Shown here in pieces: positions 1 through 7,814 of a stretch of DNA of 64,000 bases; positions within the stretch are counted from its first letter, which is position 1; each line of letters starts with the position of its first letter. Made by a program: the position numbers and the translations under genes. Source of the stretch: Stenotrophomonas oahuensis (GTDB taxonomy: Bacteria > Pseudomonadota > Gammaproteobacteria > Xanthomonadales > Xanthomonadaceae); the NCBI RefSeq assembly GCF_031834595.1, contig NZ_CP115541.1:4086501-4150500 (forward strand), read 5' to 3'. The notes below the pieces were generated by a model. It had not been told where the DNA came from. It saw only the letters and a list, made by a program, of their open reading frames with translations, and searched no databases.

Positions 1-679
1 AACTTTCACTACCTCACGTCCGGTGCAGTTCGCATTTGCAGTCATCGGCGCAGCCAGCGTGCAGCGCGGCCCGCTCTGGTGGGCGGCGCACCATCGTCAC
101 CATCACCGCCACGCCGACCAGCCGCTGGACCCCCATTCACCTAACCACGGCGGGTTCTGGCGCAGCCATATGGGCTGGTTCCTCACCCGTGAGGCATTCG
201 TCACAGATTTCAGCCGTATTCCCGACCTGGCGCGTTTTCCTGAACTCCGCTGGCTGGATAGATTCGATACTGTGGTACCGGTGTTGCTGGCCGTTGTGCT
301 GTATGCGCTGGGTGAAGCATTGGCGCACTTTGCGCCGTCGCTGCACACCAGCGGCGCGCAGTTGCTTGTGTGGGGCTTCTTCATCTCCACCGTTGTACTG
401 TTCCATGCAACGGTCACCATCAATTCGCTGGCACACCGTTTTGGCCGGCGCCGTTTTCCCACCCAGGACGACAGCCGCAACAACCTCTGGCTGGCCCTGC
501 TCACCTTTGGCGAGGGCTGGCACAACAACCACCACTTCTTTCCGGGAACAGTTCGGCAGGGCTTCCGCTGGTGGGAAGTCGACATTACCTGGTACGGGCT
601 GCGCGGCATGGCGGCACTGGGCCTGGTCAGTGGTCTGAAGCCGATCCCGGAATGGGTATTGACCAAGGCGAGGTACTGA
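1..679 (+). CDS. Acyl-CoA/fatty acid desaturase, 5' end missing
   Basis: This is a membrane di-iron fatty acyl desaturase that begins before the window. The open frame already runs at base 2, so a GTG at 23 is not the true start. Two histidine clusters typical of the family are visible: HHRHHHRHAD near the left edge (second His box) and EGWHNNHHFF near the end (third box). Hydrophobic stretches lie between them. The first His box should be upstream. The stop at 677-679 is two bases before the next ATG, so the gene is the first visible member of a seven-gene operon of lipid-modifying enzymes. It probably introduces a cis double bond that downstream methyltransferases use. The family call is secure; the regioselectivity cannot be read. 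Confidence 0.93.
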   Translation, partial: TFTTSRPVQFAFAVIGAASVQRGPLWWAAHHRHHHRHADQPLDPHSPNHGGFWRSHMGWFLTREAFVTDFSRIPDLARFPELRWLDRFDTVVPVLLAVVLYALGEALAHFAPSLHTSGAQLLVWGFFISTVVLFHATVTINSLAHRFGRRRFPTQDDSRNNLWLALLTFGEGWHNNHHFFPGTVRQGFRWWEVDITWYGLRGMAALGLVSGLKPIPEWVLTKARY

Positions 680-681
680 TC

Positions 682-1959
682 ATGCGCATCGCGGTCATTG
701 GTTCGGGCATTGCAGGGTTGGCCACCGCATACTGGCTGGATGGCGAACACGAAGTCACCCTGTTCGAAGGTGAGGATTATCTCGGCGGGCACACCCACAC
801 CCACGACGTGAAAGTCGCCGGCCAGAGCATGGCCGTAGACACTGGCTTCATCGTCTTCAATCCACAGCACTATCCGCTGCTCAGCGGTCTGCTCAACGAG
901 TTGGGGGTGGCGTCCCAGCCCACCACCATGAGCTTCTCCGCGCATAGCGAGCGCACCGGCGTGGAGTACAACGCGACCTCGCTGGACGGCCTGTTCTGCC
1001 AGCGCCGGAATCTTCTGTCACCGCGCTTCTGGGGCATGTTGCGCGATCTGCGGCGTTTCTATCGGGAAGCACCGGCACTGCTGGATGAGCCCGAAGGCCC
1101 CACCCTCGGCCAGTACCTGCGCCGGCATCGCTATGGCTCCGCCTTCGTGCAGGAGCACCTGCTGCCGATGGCGTCGGCGCTCTGGTCTTCGCCGACGGCA
1201 CAGATCCTCGATTTCCCTGCACGCTACCTCGTGCAGTTCATGGCCAACCACCAGATGCTGCAGATGACCGAGCGCCCCGAGTGGCGCGTGGTCAGCGGCG
1301 GTTCGGCGCGTTACATCGATGCACTGCGCAAGCGCTGGCACGTGCGCGAGCGCATTGGCTGCCCGGTGTACCGGGTCGAGCGCACGCAATGGGGCGCGCT
1401 GGTCTACACCCTCACCACGGTAGAAGGTTTCGACCACGTGGTGTTCGCCTGCCACAGTGACGAAGCGCTGGCGATCCTGAAAGATCCCGACCCGGTCGAA
1501 CACGAGGTGCTGGGCGCGATCCAGTACCAGGCCAACCAGGCCGTGCTGCACACCGACGCCAGCCTGTTGCCGCGCAATCGCAAGGCCTGGGCGGCATGGA
1601 ACGCGCACATCCCCAACGACACCCGCGCGCCCTGCACGGTCAGCTATTACATGAATGCCCTGCAGGGCCTGCCGGGTGACACCCCGCTGATCGTCACCCT
1701 CAACCGCACCGCCGACATCGACCCTTCGAAGATACTGAAACGCTGCTACTACGCCCACCCGGTTCACGACCACGCGGCCGTGCGGGCACAGGAACGCTGG
1801 GCCGAGGTGCAGGGCCGCCGCAATACCTGGTTTGCCGGCGCGTACTGGGGCTGGGGCTTCCATGAAGATGGCATCCGCAGCGCACGGCGTGTGGTGGATG
1901 CGCTGCGCGCTGCCACTGCAGGCCAGGAAGAGGTGCCGTGGGAGGTGGCCATCGCATGA
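682..1959 (+). CDS. FAD-dependent amine oxidase-like oxidoreductase
   Basis: A 425-residue flavoprotein of the NAD(P)/FAD-binding amine-oxidase type. The N-terminus starts directly with the Rossmann motif VIGSGIAGLATAYWL, followed by an acidic residue after the second strand and by GGHTHTH. The C-terminus has the FAD-contact segment WFAGAYWGWGFHEDG. The frame is open further upstream, but ATG 682 puts the dinucleotide motif at the N-terminus and leaves only two bases after the desaturase stop. Its TGA overlaps the next ATG (ATGA). Homologues of this gene commonly occur beside DUF1365 and cyclopropane-synthase genes, including in sigma-E/ChrR-type stress regulons. A role in oxidising or desaturating modified phospholipid acyl chains is inferred. 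No substrate can be read from sequence. Confidence 0.9.
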   Translation: MRIAVIGSGIAGLATAYWLDGEHEVTLFEGEDYLGGHTHTHDVKVAGQSMAVDTGFIVFNPQHYPLLSGLLNELGVASQPTTMSFSAHSERTGVEYNATSLDGLFCQRRNLLSPRFWGMLRDLRRFYREAPALLDEPEGPTLGQYLRRHRYGSAFVQEHLLPMASALWSSPTAQILDFPARYLVQFMANHQMLQMTERPEWRVVSGGSARYIDALRKRWHVRERIGCPVYRVERTQWGALVYTLTTVEGFDHVVFACHSDEALAILKDPDPVEHEVLGAIQYQANQAVLHTDASLLPRNRKAWAAWNAHIPNDTRAPCTVSYYMNALQGLPGDTPLIVTLNRTADIDPSKILKRCYYAHPVHDHAAVRAQERWAEVQGRRNTWFAGAYWGWGFHEDGIRSARRVVDALRAATAGQEEVPWEVAIA

Positions 1960-2723
1960 GCGCCAGCGCGCTGTATGTCGGGCAGGTCACCCATCGCCGG
2001 CACCGGCCGCACGCGCATGCATTCACCTACCCGATCGCCCAGTTGTTGATCGACCTGGATGAACTTCCGACGCTGTTCAAGCGTCGCTGGCTATGGTCGG
2101 TAAACCGGCCCAACCTCGCGCAGTTCAAACGCAGCGACTTTCTCGGCGATCCACAGCAACCGTTGGCCGAAGCCGTGCGCGACCGTGCAGCCGCCATGCT
2201 CGGCTACCGCCCGGCCGGGCCGGTGCGCCTGCTGGCCCACCTGCGCTACGGCGGCCATGTGTTCAACCCGGTCAGCTACTACTACTGCTACCAGCCCGAT
2301 GGCGAACAGCTGGACTGCGTGGTCGCCGAAATCACCAACACGCCGTGGAAAGAGCGGCATGCCTACGTGCTGCCGGTCGCCCAGGCCGAGCAGCACGGCC
2401 GTGCCCTGCGCTGGCAGTTCGACAAGGCCTTTCATGTGTCTCCGTTCATGCAGATGGACTGCCGCTACGACTGGCGCTTCACCGCGCCAGGTGACGACCT
2501 CAACGTGCACATGCAGGTCTGGCGCGATGGCGAGCGCCAGTTCGACGCCACCCAGCAGCTGCAGCGTCGTCCGCTGGACGGCCCCGGGCTGGCCAAGGTG
2601 CTGCTGCGCTACCCGTTGATGACCCTGCAGGTGGTCGCCGCCATCCACTGGCAGGCGCTGCGCCTGTGGCTGAAGCGCAACCCCGTGTACGACCATCCCG
2701 CGCTTTCTGGAAAACGCTCATGA
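1956..2723 (+). CDS. DUF1365 family protein
   Basis: A 255-residue DUF1365 protein. The N-terminus LYVGQVTHRRHRPHAHAFTY and the central HVFNPVSYYYCY and FHVSPFMQMD segments are characteristic of the family. ATG 1956 overlaps the previous stop by four bases, so translational coupling is likely. An in-frame GTG at 1938 would add six residues but lies within the upstream gene. DUF1365 has no established biochemical activity. It is almost always next to the FAD oxidoreductase and a cyclopropane-fatty-acid synthase, as here, which implies a role in the same lipid modification. It has no signal peptide or clear membrane helix and is probably cytosolic or membrane-associated. Confidence 0.9.
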   Translation: MSASALYVGQVTHRRHRPHAHAFTYPIAQLLIDLDELPTLFKRRWLWSVNRPNLAQFKRSDFLGDPQQPLAEAVRDRAAAMLGYRPAGPVRLLAHLRYGGHVFNPVSYYYCYQPDGEQLDCVVAEITNTPWKERHAYVLPVAQAEQHGRALRWQFDKAFHVSPFMQMDCRYDWRFTAPGDDLNVHMQVWRDGERQFDATQQLQRRPLDGPGLAKVLLRYPLMTLQVVAAIHWQALRLWLKRNPVYDHPALSGKRS

Positions 2724-3982
2724 ATCACGTTTCACCCGACATCCCCGCTCCGCGTCTGACCGCGCTCGAGAGTTTCCTGCGCGGGCGGTTGCTGGCGCAG
2801 CTTGCGCCGCTGCAGCACGGTTTCCTGCAGGTGCGAGATGCGCGCGGGGAAGTGACGCTTGGCGATTCGACGGCCGGTGACGGCCCAACCGTCACGGTTT
2901 CGATCAGCGATCCCGCTTTTTACCGCAAGGTCGCCGCGCAGGGCAGCGTCGGTGCCGGCCAGTCCTACATCGACGGGGACTGGGAATGCGATGACCTGGT
3001 CGGGCTGATTCGCCTGCTGGTACGGAACCGGCACCTGCTGGACGGCATGGAACGTGGACCCGCGCGCCTGGGCGGAGCCCTGCTCAACCTGTGGAACCAG
3101 CTGCGCCGCAACACCCGTGCCGGTAGCCGCCGCAACATCGCCGCGCATTACGATCTGGGCAACGACTTCTTTTCGCTGTTCCTGTCGCCCGACCTGATGT
3201 ACTCGTCGGCGCTGTTTGCCAGCGAGGATGAAACGCTGGAAGTGGCGTCCACCCGCAAGCTGGACCGCATCTGCCAGCAGCTGCGGCTGCAGCCGGGCGA
3301 CCGCGTGGTCGAGATCGGCACCGGCTGGGGCGGCTTCGCCGTGCATGCCGCCGCGCACTACGGTTGCCACGTCACCACCACGACCATTTCCGCCGAACAG
3401 TACGCACTGGCCCGCCAACGGGTCAAAGCCGCTGGCCTGCAGGACCGGGTGACGGTACTGATGCGCGACTATCGCGACCTGGAAGGCCAGTACGACAAGC
3501 TGGTCTCCATCGAGATGATCGAGGCCATAGGCGCGCAGTACCTTGAGGTCTATTTCGCCACCCTGCAGCGGCTGCTCAAGCCCACCGGCCTCGCGCTGCT
3601 ACAGGCCATCACCATTGAGGACCACCGCTACGAGCAGGCGCTGCGCAGCGTGGATTACATCAAGCGCTTCGTGTTCCCGGGCAGCTTCATTCCTTCGCTT
3701 GCAGCCATTGCGCAGGCCAAGACGAGCGCCAGCGACCTGCAGATGATCCAGCAGTTCGACTTCGGCCACTCCTACGCGCTCACCCTGCGCGCCTGGCGCA
3801 AGCGCTTCATGGGGCAGCGGCTGCTGGTGCGCGCGCAGGGTTTCGACGAGCGCTTCATCCGCCTGTGGGAGTTCTATCTGGCGTACTGCGAGGGCGGCTT
3901 CCTGGAACGCTCCATCGGCGTATCGCACCTACTGCTGGCACGGCCGGACTATCGTCCGCCGCTGGAAGGGCTGCCGTCATGA
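2720..3982 (+). CDS. Cyclopropane-fatty-acyl-phospholipid synthase family enzyme
   Basis: A 420-residue SAM-dependent enzyme of the CFA synthase family. It carries the mycolic acid/CFA signature around NIAAHYDLGNDFFSLFLSPD and SSALF, the SAM-binding loop VVEIGTGWGGFAVHA, and the active-site region VSIEMIEAIGAQYLEVYF. Family members transfer a methylene or methyl group from SAM to the double bond of membrane acyl chains. ATG 2720 overlaps the DUF1365 stop (ATGA), and the C-terminus overlaps the next gene in the same way. The operon contains a second, diverged methyltransferase (4761-5831), so this cluster may make a branched or methylated acyl chain and not a simple cyclopropane. Confidence 0.93.
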   Translation: MNHVSPDIPAPRLTALESFLRGRLLAQLAPLQHGFLQVRDARGEVTLGDSTAGDGPTVTVSISDPAFYRKVAAQGSVGAGQSYIDGDWECDDLVGLIRLLVRNRHLLDGMERGPARLGGALLNLWNQLRRNTRAGSRRNIAAHYDLGNDFFSLFLSPDLMYSSALFASEDETLEVASTRKLDRICQQLRLQPGDRVVEIGTGWGGFAVHAAAHYGCHVTTTTISAEQYALARQRVKAAGLQDRVTVLMRDYRDLEGQYDKLVSIEMIEAIGAQYLEVYFATLQRLLKPTGLALLQAITIEDHRYEQALRSVDYIKRFVFPGSFIPSLAAIAQAKTSASDLQMIQQFDFGHSYALTLRAWRKRFMGQRLLVRAQGFDERFIRLWEFYLAYCEGGFLERSIGVSHLLLARPDYRPPLEGLPS

Positions 3983-4764
3983 AACCGCTGTGGTGGGTGC
4001 TGATATACGCGGTGATCATCATGAGCTGGGGCTGGGCGTGGCAGCGCCGGCACCAGAACATCGGGGTGGTCGACGTGCTGTGGGCCAAGGGCGTGGCGGC
4101 CGGCGCACTGCTGCTGGCCTGGCTGGGTGACGGGGCGCACGCGCCGCGCATCGCGCTTGCGGTGCTGGGCGGGCTTTGGGGAAGCCGGCTCGCGTTGCAC
4201 CTGTGGCAGCGCGTGCGCCACGAGTCCGAGGACGGCCGCTATCAGTACCTGCGTGCGCATTGGGGAGGCCACCAAGGGAAAATTTACGGGTTCTTCCTGG
4301 CCCAGGCACTGCTGGTGGTGCTGTTCGCCCTGCCCTTCGCCGCCGTGGCCGCCAATCCGCGCGAAGGTTTCACTGGCTGGGTCGCCGCCGCCGTGTTGGT
4401 GTGGCTGCTCAGCGTGGGCGGAGAAGTGCTGGCAGATCGACAGCTGGCGCGCTTCCGTGCTGACCCGGCCAACAAGGGGCGCACCTGCCGGGATGGGCTG
4501 TGGCGCTACAGCAGGCACCCCAACTACTTCTTCGAGTGGCTGCACTGGTTCACCTACGTGCTGCTGGCGGTGGGCTCGCCGCTGTGGTGGCTGGCGTGGA
4601 GCGGCCCGGTGGTGATGTATGTGTTCCTGCGCTACCTCAGCGGCGTGCCTTTTACCGAAAAACAGGCGCTGCGCAGCCGCGGAGACGACTACCGCCGCTA
4701 TCAGCGCAGCACACCGATGTTCTTCCCCTGGTTCCCACATGACGCGCACGAGGACACCCCATGA
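3979..4764 (+). CDS. DUF1295 (steroid 5-alpha-reductase-like) membrane protein
   Basis: A 261-residue integral membrane protein with about six hydrophobic helices. It belongs to the DUF1295/3-oxo-5-alpha-steroid 4-dehydrogenase superfamily, recognised by the C-terminal motif YSRHPNYFFEWLHW and by FLRYLSGVPFTEKQ. Relatives are NADPH-dependent reductases of double bonds in lipids or isoprenoid-like substrates. ATG 3979 overlaps the CFA synthase stop by four bases, and the 3' end overlaps the following methyltransferase in the same way. A reductive step on the methylated acyl intermediate is the natural inference, not something the sequence proves. Confidence 0.9.
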   Translation: MKPLWWVLIYAVIIMSWGWAWQRRHQNIGVVDVLWAKGVAAGALLLAWLGDGAHAPRIALAVLGGLWGSRLALHLWQRVRHESEDGRYQYLRAHWGGHQGKIYGFFLAQALLVVLFALPFAAVAANPREGFTGWVAAAVLVWLLSVGGEVLADRQLARFRADPANKGRTCRDGLWRYSRHPNYFFEWLHWFTYVLLAVGSPLWWLAWSGPVVMYVFLRYLSGVPFTEKQALRSRGDDYRRYQRSTPMFFPWFPHDAHEDTP

Positions 4765-5831
4765 ACGCCACCGCCTCGTCACAGACGCCGCAGGACACCG
4801 AACTGGGACTCACCGGCTGGGCCGAACGCGGCTGGGTGCCCGACCGCGCCTTGCGCTGGGGCATCCGCCGGCTGTGCGGCCAGCGCCTGCAGGACGAACT
4901 GGCCGGCGGCGCGCATGCACAGCAGCAGCGCTTCGGGCGCATGCTGTCCGAACTGTCGGGCAGTCCGCTGGCGCTGCACGTCGACGAAGCCAACCGCCAG
5001 CACTATGAAGTGCCGGCCGACTTCTTCAAGGCCTGCCTGGGGCCGCGGCTGAAGTACAGCAGCTGCTTCTATCCCACCGGCAACGAGACCCTGGCCGAGG
5101 CCGAAGAGGCCATGCTCAGCCTGTATGGAGCCCGCGCCGGGCTCGCCGACGGCCAGGACGTGCTTGAGCTGGGCTGCGGCTGGGGCTCGCTGACCCTGTG
5201 GATGGCCGAGCGCTTCCCCAACATGCGCATCACCGCCGTATCCAACTCGCGCAGCCAGCGCAGCTACATCATGGAGCAGTGCATGCTGCGCGGCCTGCAT
5301 AACGTGCAGGTGCTGACCCGCGACGTAAACCAGCTGGTGCTGCCCGCCGACTCGTTCGACCGCTGTGTGTCGGTTGAAATGTTCGAGCACATGCGCAATT
5401 ACGAAACCCTGCTGGGGCGAATTGCCGGCTGGCTGCGGCCCGATGGCGCGTTGTTCGTGCACATCTTCGCGCATCGCACGCTGATGTATCCGTTCGAGAC
5501 CGGCGGCGAGGACGACTGGATGGGGCGGCATTTCTTCACCGGCGGCCTGATGCCAGCAGCCGACACCCTGCTGCATTTCCAGAATGACCTGCAGCTGCAG
5601 GACCGCTGGCTGATTGACGGCACCCATTACGAAAAGACCGCCAACCACTGGCTGGCCAACCAGGACGCGGCCCGCGCCGAGCTGATGCCAATCCTCACGC
5701 AGACCTACGGTGATGCGGCGGTACTGTGGTGGCAACGCTGGCGCATGTTCTGGATGGCCTGCGCCGAGCTGTTCGGCTATGACAACGGCCAGCAATGGCT
5801 GGTGGCGCATTACCTGTTCCGCCCTCGTTGA
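4761..5831 (+). CDS. SAM-dependent methyltransferase, CFA/coclaurine N-methyltransferase-like
   Basis: A 356-residue class I methyltransferase distinct from the CFA synthase two genes upstream. The SAM loop is VLELGCGWGSLTLWMAERF. The preceding SSCFYPTGNETLAEAEEAML and the following ITAVSNSRSQRSYI resemble the cyclopropane synthase/coclaurine N-methyltransferase branch. VSVEMFEHMRNYE matches the post-II catalytic region. The start overlaps the previous gene by ATGA. Two methyltransferases in one operon suggest two different methyl transfers or a heteromeric enzyme. Clusters with a related gene set are linked to methylated or furan fatty acid formation in alphaproteobacteria. Applying that here is an inference. 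Confidence 0.88.
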   Translation: MNATASSQTPQDTELGLTGWAERGWVPDRALRWGIRRLCGQRLQDELAGGAHAQQQRFGRMLSELSGSPLALHVDEANRQHYEVPADFFKACLGPRLKYSSCFYPTGNETLAEAEEAMLSLYGARAGLADGQDVLELGCGWGSLTLWMAERFPNMRITAVSNSRSQRSYIMEQCMLRGLHNVQVLTRDVNQLVLPADSFDRCVSVEMFEHMRNYETLLGRIAGWLRPDGALFVHIFAHRTLMYPFETGGEDDWMGRHFFTGGLMPAADTLLHFQNDLQLQDRWLIDGTHYEKTANHWLANQDAARAELMPILTQTYGDAAVLWWQRWRMFWMACAELFGYDNGQQWLVAHYLFRPR

Positions 5832-5842
5832 AGGAGGCTGCC

Positions 5843-6376
5843 ATGCGTCTGTTCACGATGATTCCGCTGCTCACCGTTGCGCTGCTCGGCGGTGCCTGCA
5901 GCGCCCGCGACCTGCCGCCGCTGCCGCGCATGGATGCGGTGGATGTGCCGCGCTTCATGGGCGACTGGTATGTGATCGCGCATATTCCCACCCGGCCTGA
6001 GCGCGAGGCGTTTGATGCGGTGGAGAGCTATGCGCTGCGTTCGGATGGACGCATCCAGACGACCTTTACCTACCGCAAGGGCAGTTTCCAGGCACCGAAG
6101 CGGACCATGAATCCGATTGGGCGCGTGGAGAAGGAAGGTAATGGCGCGGTGTGGGGCATGCAGTTTGTGTGGCCGATCCAGGCCGAGTACATTATTTCGT
6201 GGCTGGACCCGGGGTACACCCAGACCATTGTTGCCCGCAGCAAGCGCGACCATGTGTGGTACATGGCGCGCAAGCCGCAGGTGTCGGAGGCCGACTACCA
6301 GGCCGCGGTGGCGCGGATCAAGGCGTTGGGGTATGACACCAGCAAGTTGAGGCGGGTGCCGCAGTCGCGGCGGTGA
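5843..6376 (+). CDS. blc: Lipocalin family lipoprotein (Blc-like)
   Basis: A 177-residue bacterial lipocalin. The N-terminus is a lipoprotein signal peptide ending in the lipobox LLGGAC, so the mature protein is probably membrane-anchored in the periplasm. The lipocalin GxW signature is GDWYVIAHIPTRP, and the fold continues with the expected beta-rich repeats such as GNGAVWGMQFVWP and SWLDPGYTQTIVAR. ATG 5843 has a good AAGGAGG 8 bases upstream and lies 11 bases after the methyltransferase stop. Blc proteins bind fatty acids or lysophospholipids, which suits the last gene of a lipid-modifying operon. Confidence 0.92.
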   Translation: MRLFTMIPLLTVALLGGACSARDLPPLPRMDAVDVPRFMGDWYVIAHIPTRPEREAFDAVESYALRSDGRIQTTFTYRKGSFQAPKRTMNPIGRVEKEGNGAVWGMQFVWPIQAEYIISWLDPGYTQTIVARSKRDHVWYMARKPQVSEADYQAAVARIKALGYDTSKLRRVPQSRR

Positions 6377-6415
6377 CCCGGCGATGGTGTTGGATTGATG
6401 CTGTGTTTGTGGCTT

Positions 6416-6562
6416 TGGTAGAGGCGGTCGCAAGACGCCTGCCGATAACGGTGATCGGCGCTTTAACGCATGGCCCCTGCCGGGCTAACGCCTCCGTTCC
6501 ACGTTCATGCCCTACCGAACGATGCACCGTTATCGGCAGTCGACTGTCGTGCGACTCTACCA
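6416..6562. repeat. ~145-bp inverted-repeat element, full copy
   Basis: A complete copy of a dispersed element. It starts TGGTAGAGGCGGTCGCAAG and ends CGACTCTACCA, so its ends are imperfect inverted repeats of each other (TGGTAGAG.cg...GCCGATAACGGT in both directions). Another full copy, in the opposite orientation, is at 21950-22094. Half copies occur at 7677-7753, 8640-8695 and 11559-11632. It has no coding potential and resembles a paired REP or MITE. It lies just after the lipocalin stop, where it may act as a transcript 3' end. Confidence 0.8.
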
Positions 6563-6663
6563 ATCCCCGTCATGCCCGGTACGGCTCGGGCCCATCGCGT
6601 ACAGCGCGCCCGTTCAACACGTTAATGCCCGCACCCCACCCCGTAATCCCCTCGGCCGGCGCA

Positions 6664-6906
6664 TCACCGCTTGACCCCGGTTTCCAACGCCAACCGAACC
6701 GCCTGTGCGGTATCCCGGCGCAATACGGTCGCGGCCGCACAATGTGCCACCCCGATGCGCCTCAGATACCCATTCTCGGTGGCGTAGGACTGCATCCTTA
6801 CATACGCCTCCAGCAGGTCCTCCAGAACGCACATCGCATCCTCGCGCTCATCCCACGCGGCGCACTGGAAATCCTCGAACAACCGCAGGTCGATATTCAG
6901 TTCCAT
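6664..6906 (-). CDS. Small hypothetical protein (80 aa)
   Basis: An 80-residue acidic to neutral protein that I do not recognise. It has no signal peptide or membrane helix and is predicted helical (FEDFQCAAWDEREDAMCVLEDLLEA). The start is well supported: AGGAGG lies 7 bases before the ATG at 6906. It is the second gene of a leftward pair, 13 bases after the stop of the 109-residue gene at 6920-7249, so the two are very likely co-transcribed. No homologous neighbour suggests a role. The pairing of two small soluble orphans is compatible with a toxin-antitoxin or phage-derived pair, but nothing in the sequence proves it. Confidence 0.7.
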   Translation of the reverse strand: MELNIDLRLFEDFQCAAWDEREDAMCVLEDLLEAYVRMQSYATENGYLRRIGVAHCAAATVLRRDTAQAVRLALETGVKR

Positions 6907-6919
6907 CGCAGCCTCCTGT

Positions 6920-7249
6920 TCAACGAATGTGGTCGGCGTGGATGTCGATGAAGAACACCCGCCGCTTCACATTGCTCTGGTCCAACGCCAGCACATGCTT
7001 GGCCGGCGACACCAGCGTCAACGTCATCTTGCCGGCGTCGGCTTCCACCATCAGCGTGCCGCCGCCGCGCCAGCCGATCTCGTTCAACCAGTAGCCGTAC
7101 AGCACCACCATCGACGGGGGCTCGTCCTGCGGTTCGCCCTTGCAGGACACGTTGATCGGTGCGGCCACGCTGAAGCGCATCAGCGAGGTGTCGAATGTCT
7201 CGGGATCGTTGATATCTGGTTCGGGCGCGTCGGCCCAGTGATTCTGCAT
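6920..7249 (-). CDS. Small hypothetical protein (109 aa)
   Basis: A 109-residue protein of unknown family. The open frame extends to 7369, but ATG 7249 is preferred because it has GGGA at the right spacing, and upstream codons run through a 9-bp perfect hairpin. The sequence is beta-rich in the middle (SMVVLYGYWLNEIGW, GGGTLMVEADAGKMTLTLV) and ends in VKRRVFFIDIHADHIR. No signal peptide or membrane segment is seen. It is followed by the 80-residue gene after 13 bases and preceded by an unusually structured leader (7272-7433). It is an orphan; confidence that it is coding rests on the RBS and the gene pair. Confidence 0.65.
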   Translation of the reverse strand: MQNHWADAPEPDINDPETFDTSLMRFSVAAPINVSCKGEPQDEPPSMVVLYGYWLNEIGWRGGGTLMVEADAGKMTLTLVSPAKHVLALDQSNVKRRVFFIDIHADHIR

Positions 7250-7271
7250 GACAGTCTCCCTGTAAGAAGCG

Positions 7272-7433
7272 CCCCTCGCCGGAGTGGCGAGGGGGTAAGT
7301 CGGGAGGTTCGAACCCGTCCAAAGCAAACGGCGTGGCTGTTCCCCTGTTGAGGGTGTTGTATTAACCACCCTCCCGACGCAGGGACATCAAATACTACCG
7401 CTTTGGCAGGAGGTTCGAAGCTCCTGCGCCAAC
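7272..7433. other. Structured non-coding stretch with three perfect hairpins
   Basis: Three strong stems occur within 160 bases. 7272-7280 pairs with 7286-7294 (9 bp, loop GGAGT). 7351-7356 pairs with 7367-7372 (6 bp). 7407-7412 pairs with 7421-7426 (6 bp), extended by TTGG/CCAA outside a two-base bulge. The motif GGAGGTTCGAA occurs twice, near 7313 and 7410, and looks like a tRNA T-loop, but no D-arm or acceptor stem is present. On the minus strand this is the leader of the 109-residue gene. A cis-regulatory RNA or decayed mobile DNA are both possible. Confidence 0.45.
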
Positions 7434-7530
7434 CTTGGACCAGGTGTACGGCGAAGCAAACCATTATTTTTCGCGCCGCATCGCACAAAATTGAACATGC
7501 TCCTACGTACGTCGTAATCGACGCGAAATC

Positions 7531-7552
7531 GTGAGACGGAAGTCTCGTTTTT
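7531..7552 (+). terminator. Rho-independent terminator-like hairpin
   Basis: A 7-bp stem (GTGAGAC with GTCTCGT, including wobble pairs) closes a GGAA tetraloop and is followed by five T residues. This is the classical rightward terminator form. No recognisable gene ends just upstream on this strand, so it would terminate either a small RNA from the 7300-7530 stretch or read-through. Confidence 0.5.
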
Positions 7553-7676
7553 CCGCGAAATTCGAAGGGTTGCGACAGCGCGATGTCGTAATCGGGCCAA
7601 AGGACGAGAATCGATCACGTAGCGCACAGGGGAACGACGCATGTCGCTGCTGCCCCATTCGCCGCACGAAGCACGG

Positions 7677-7753
7677 GTAGAGTCGCACGACAGTCGACGG
7701 CCGATAGTGGTGCATCGCCCGGTGGGGCATGAACACGGGACGGAGGCGTTAGA
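7677..7753. repeat. Half copy of the ~145-bp inverted-repeat element
   Basis: The stretch begins GTAGAGTCGCACGACAGTCG and continues with the CCCGGTGGGGCATGA segment also present in the copies at 11559 and 21950. The second half of the element is absent. Confidence 0.7.
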
Positions 7754-7814
7754 GTGCACAAGCACTGCCAATGTTGACCTTCATTTCATGGGCTGGCAGC
7801 CGCGTCAGATGCCT

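Noticed and set aside
7300..7435. Possible tRNA genes suggested by GGTTCGAA motifs
   Set aside because: No D-arm, anticodon arm or 7-bp acceptor stem can be folded at either motif on either strand.
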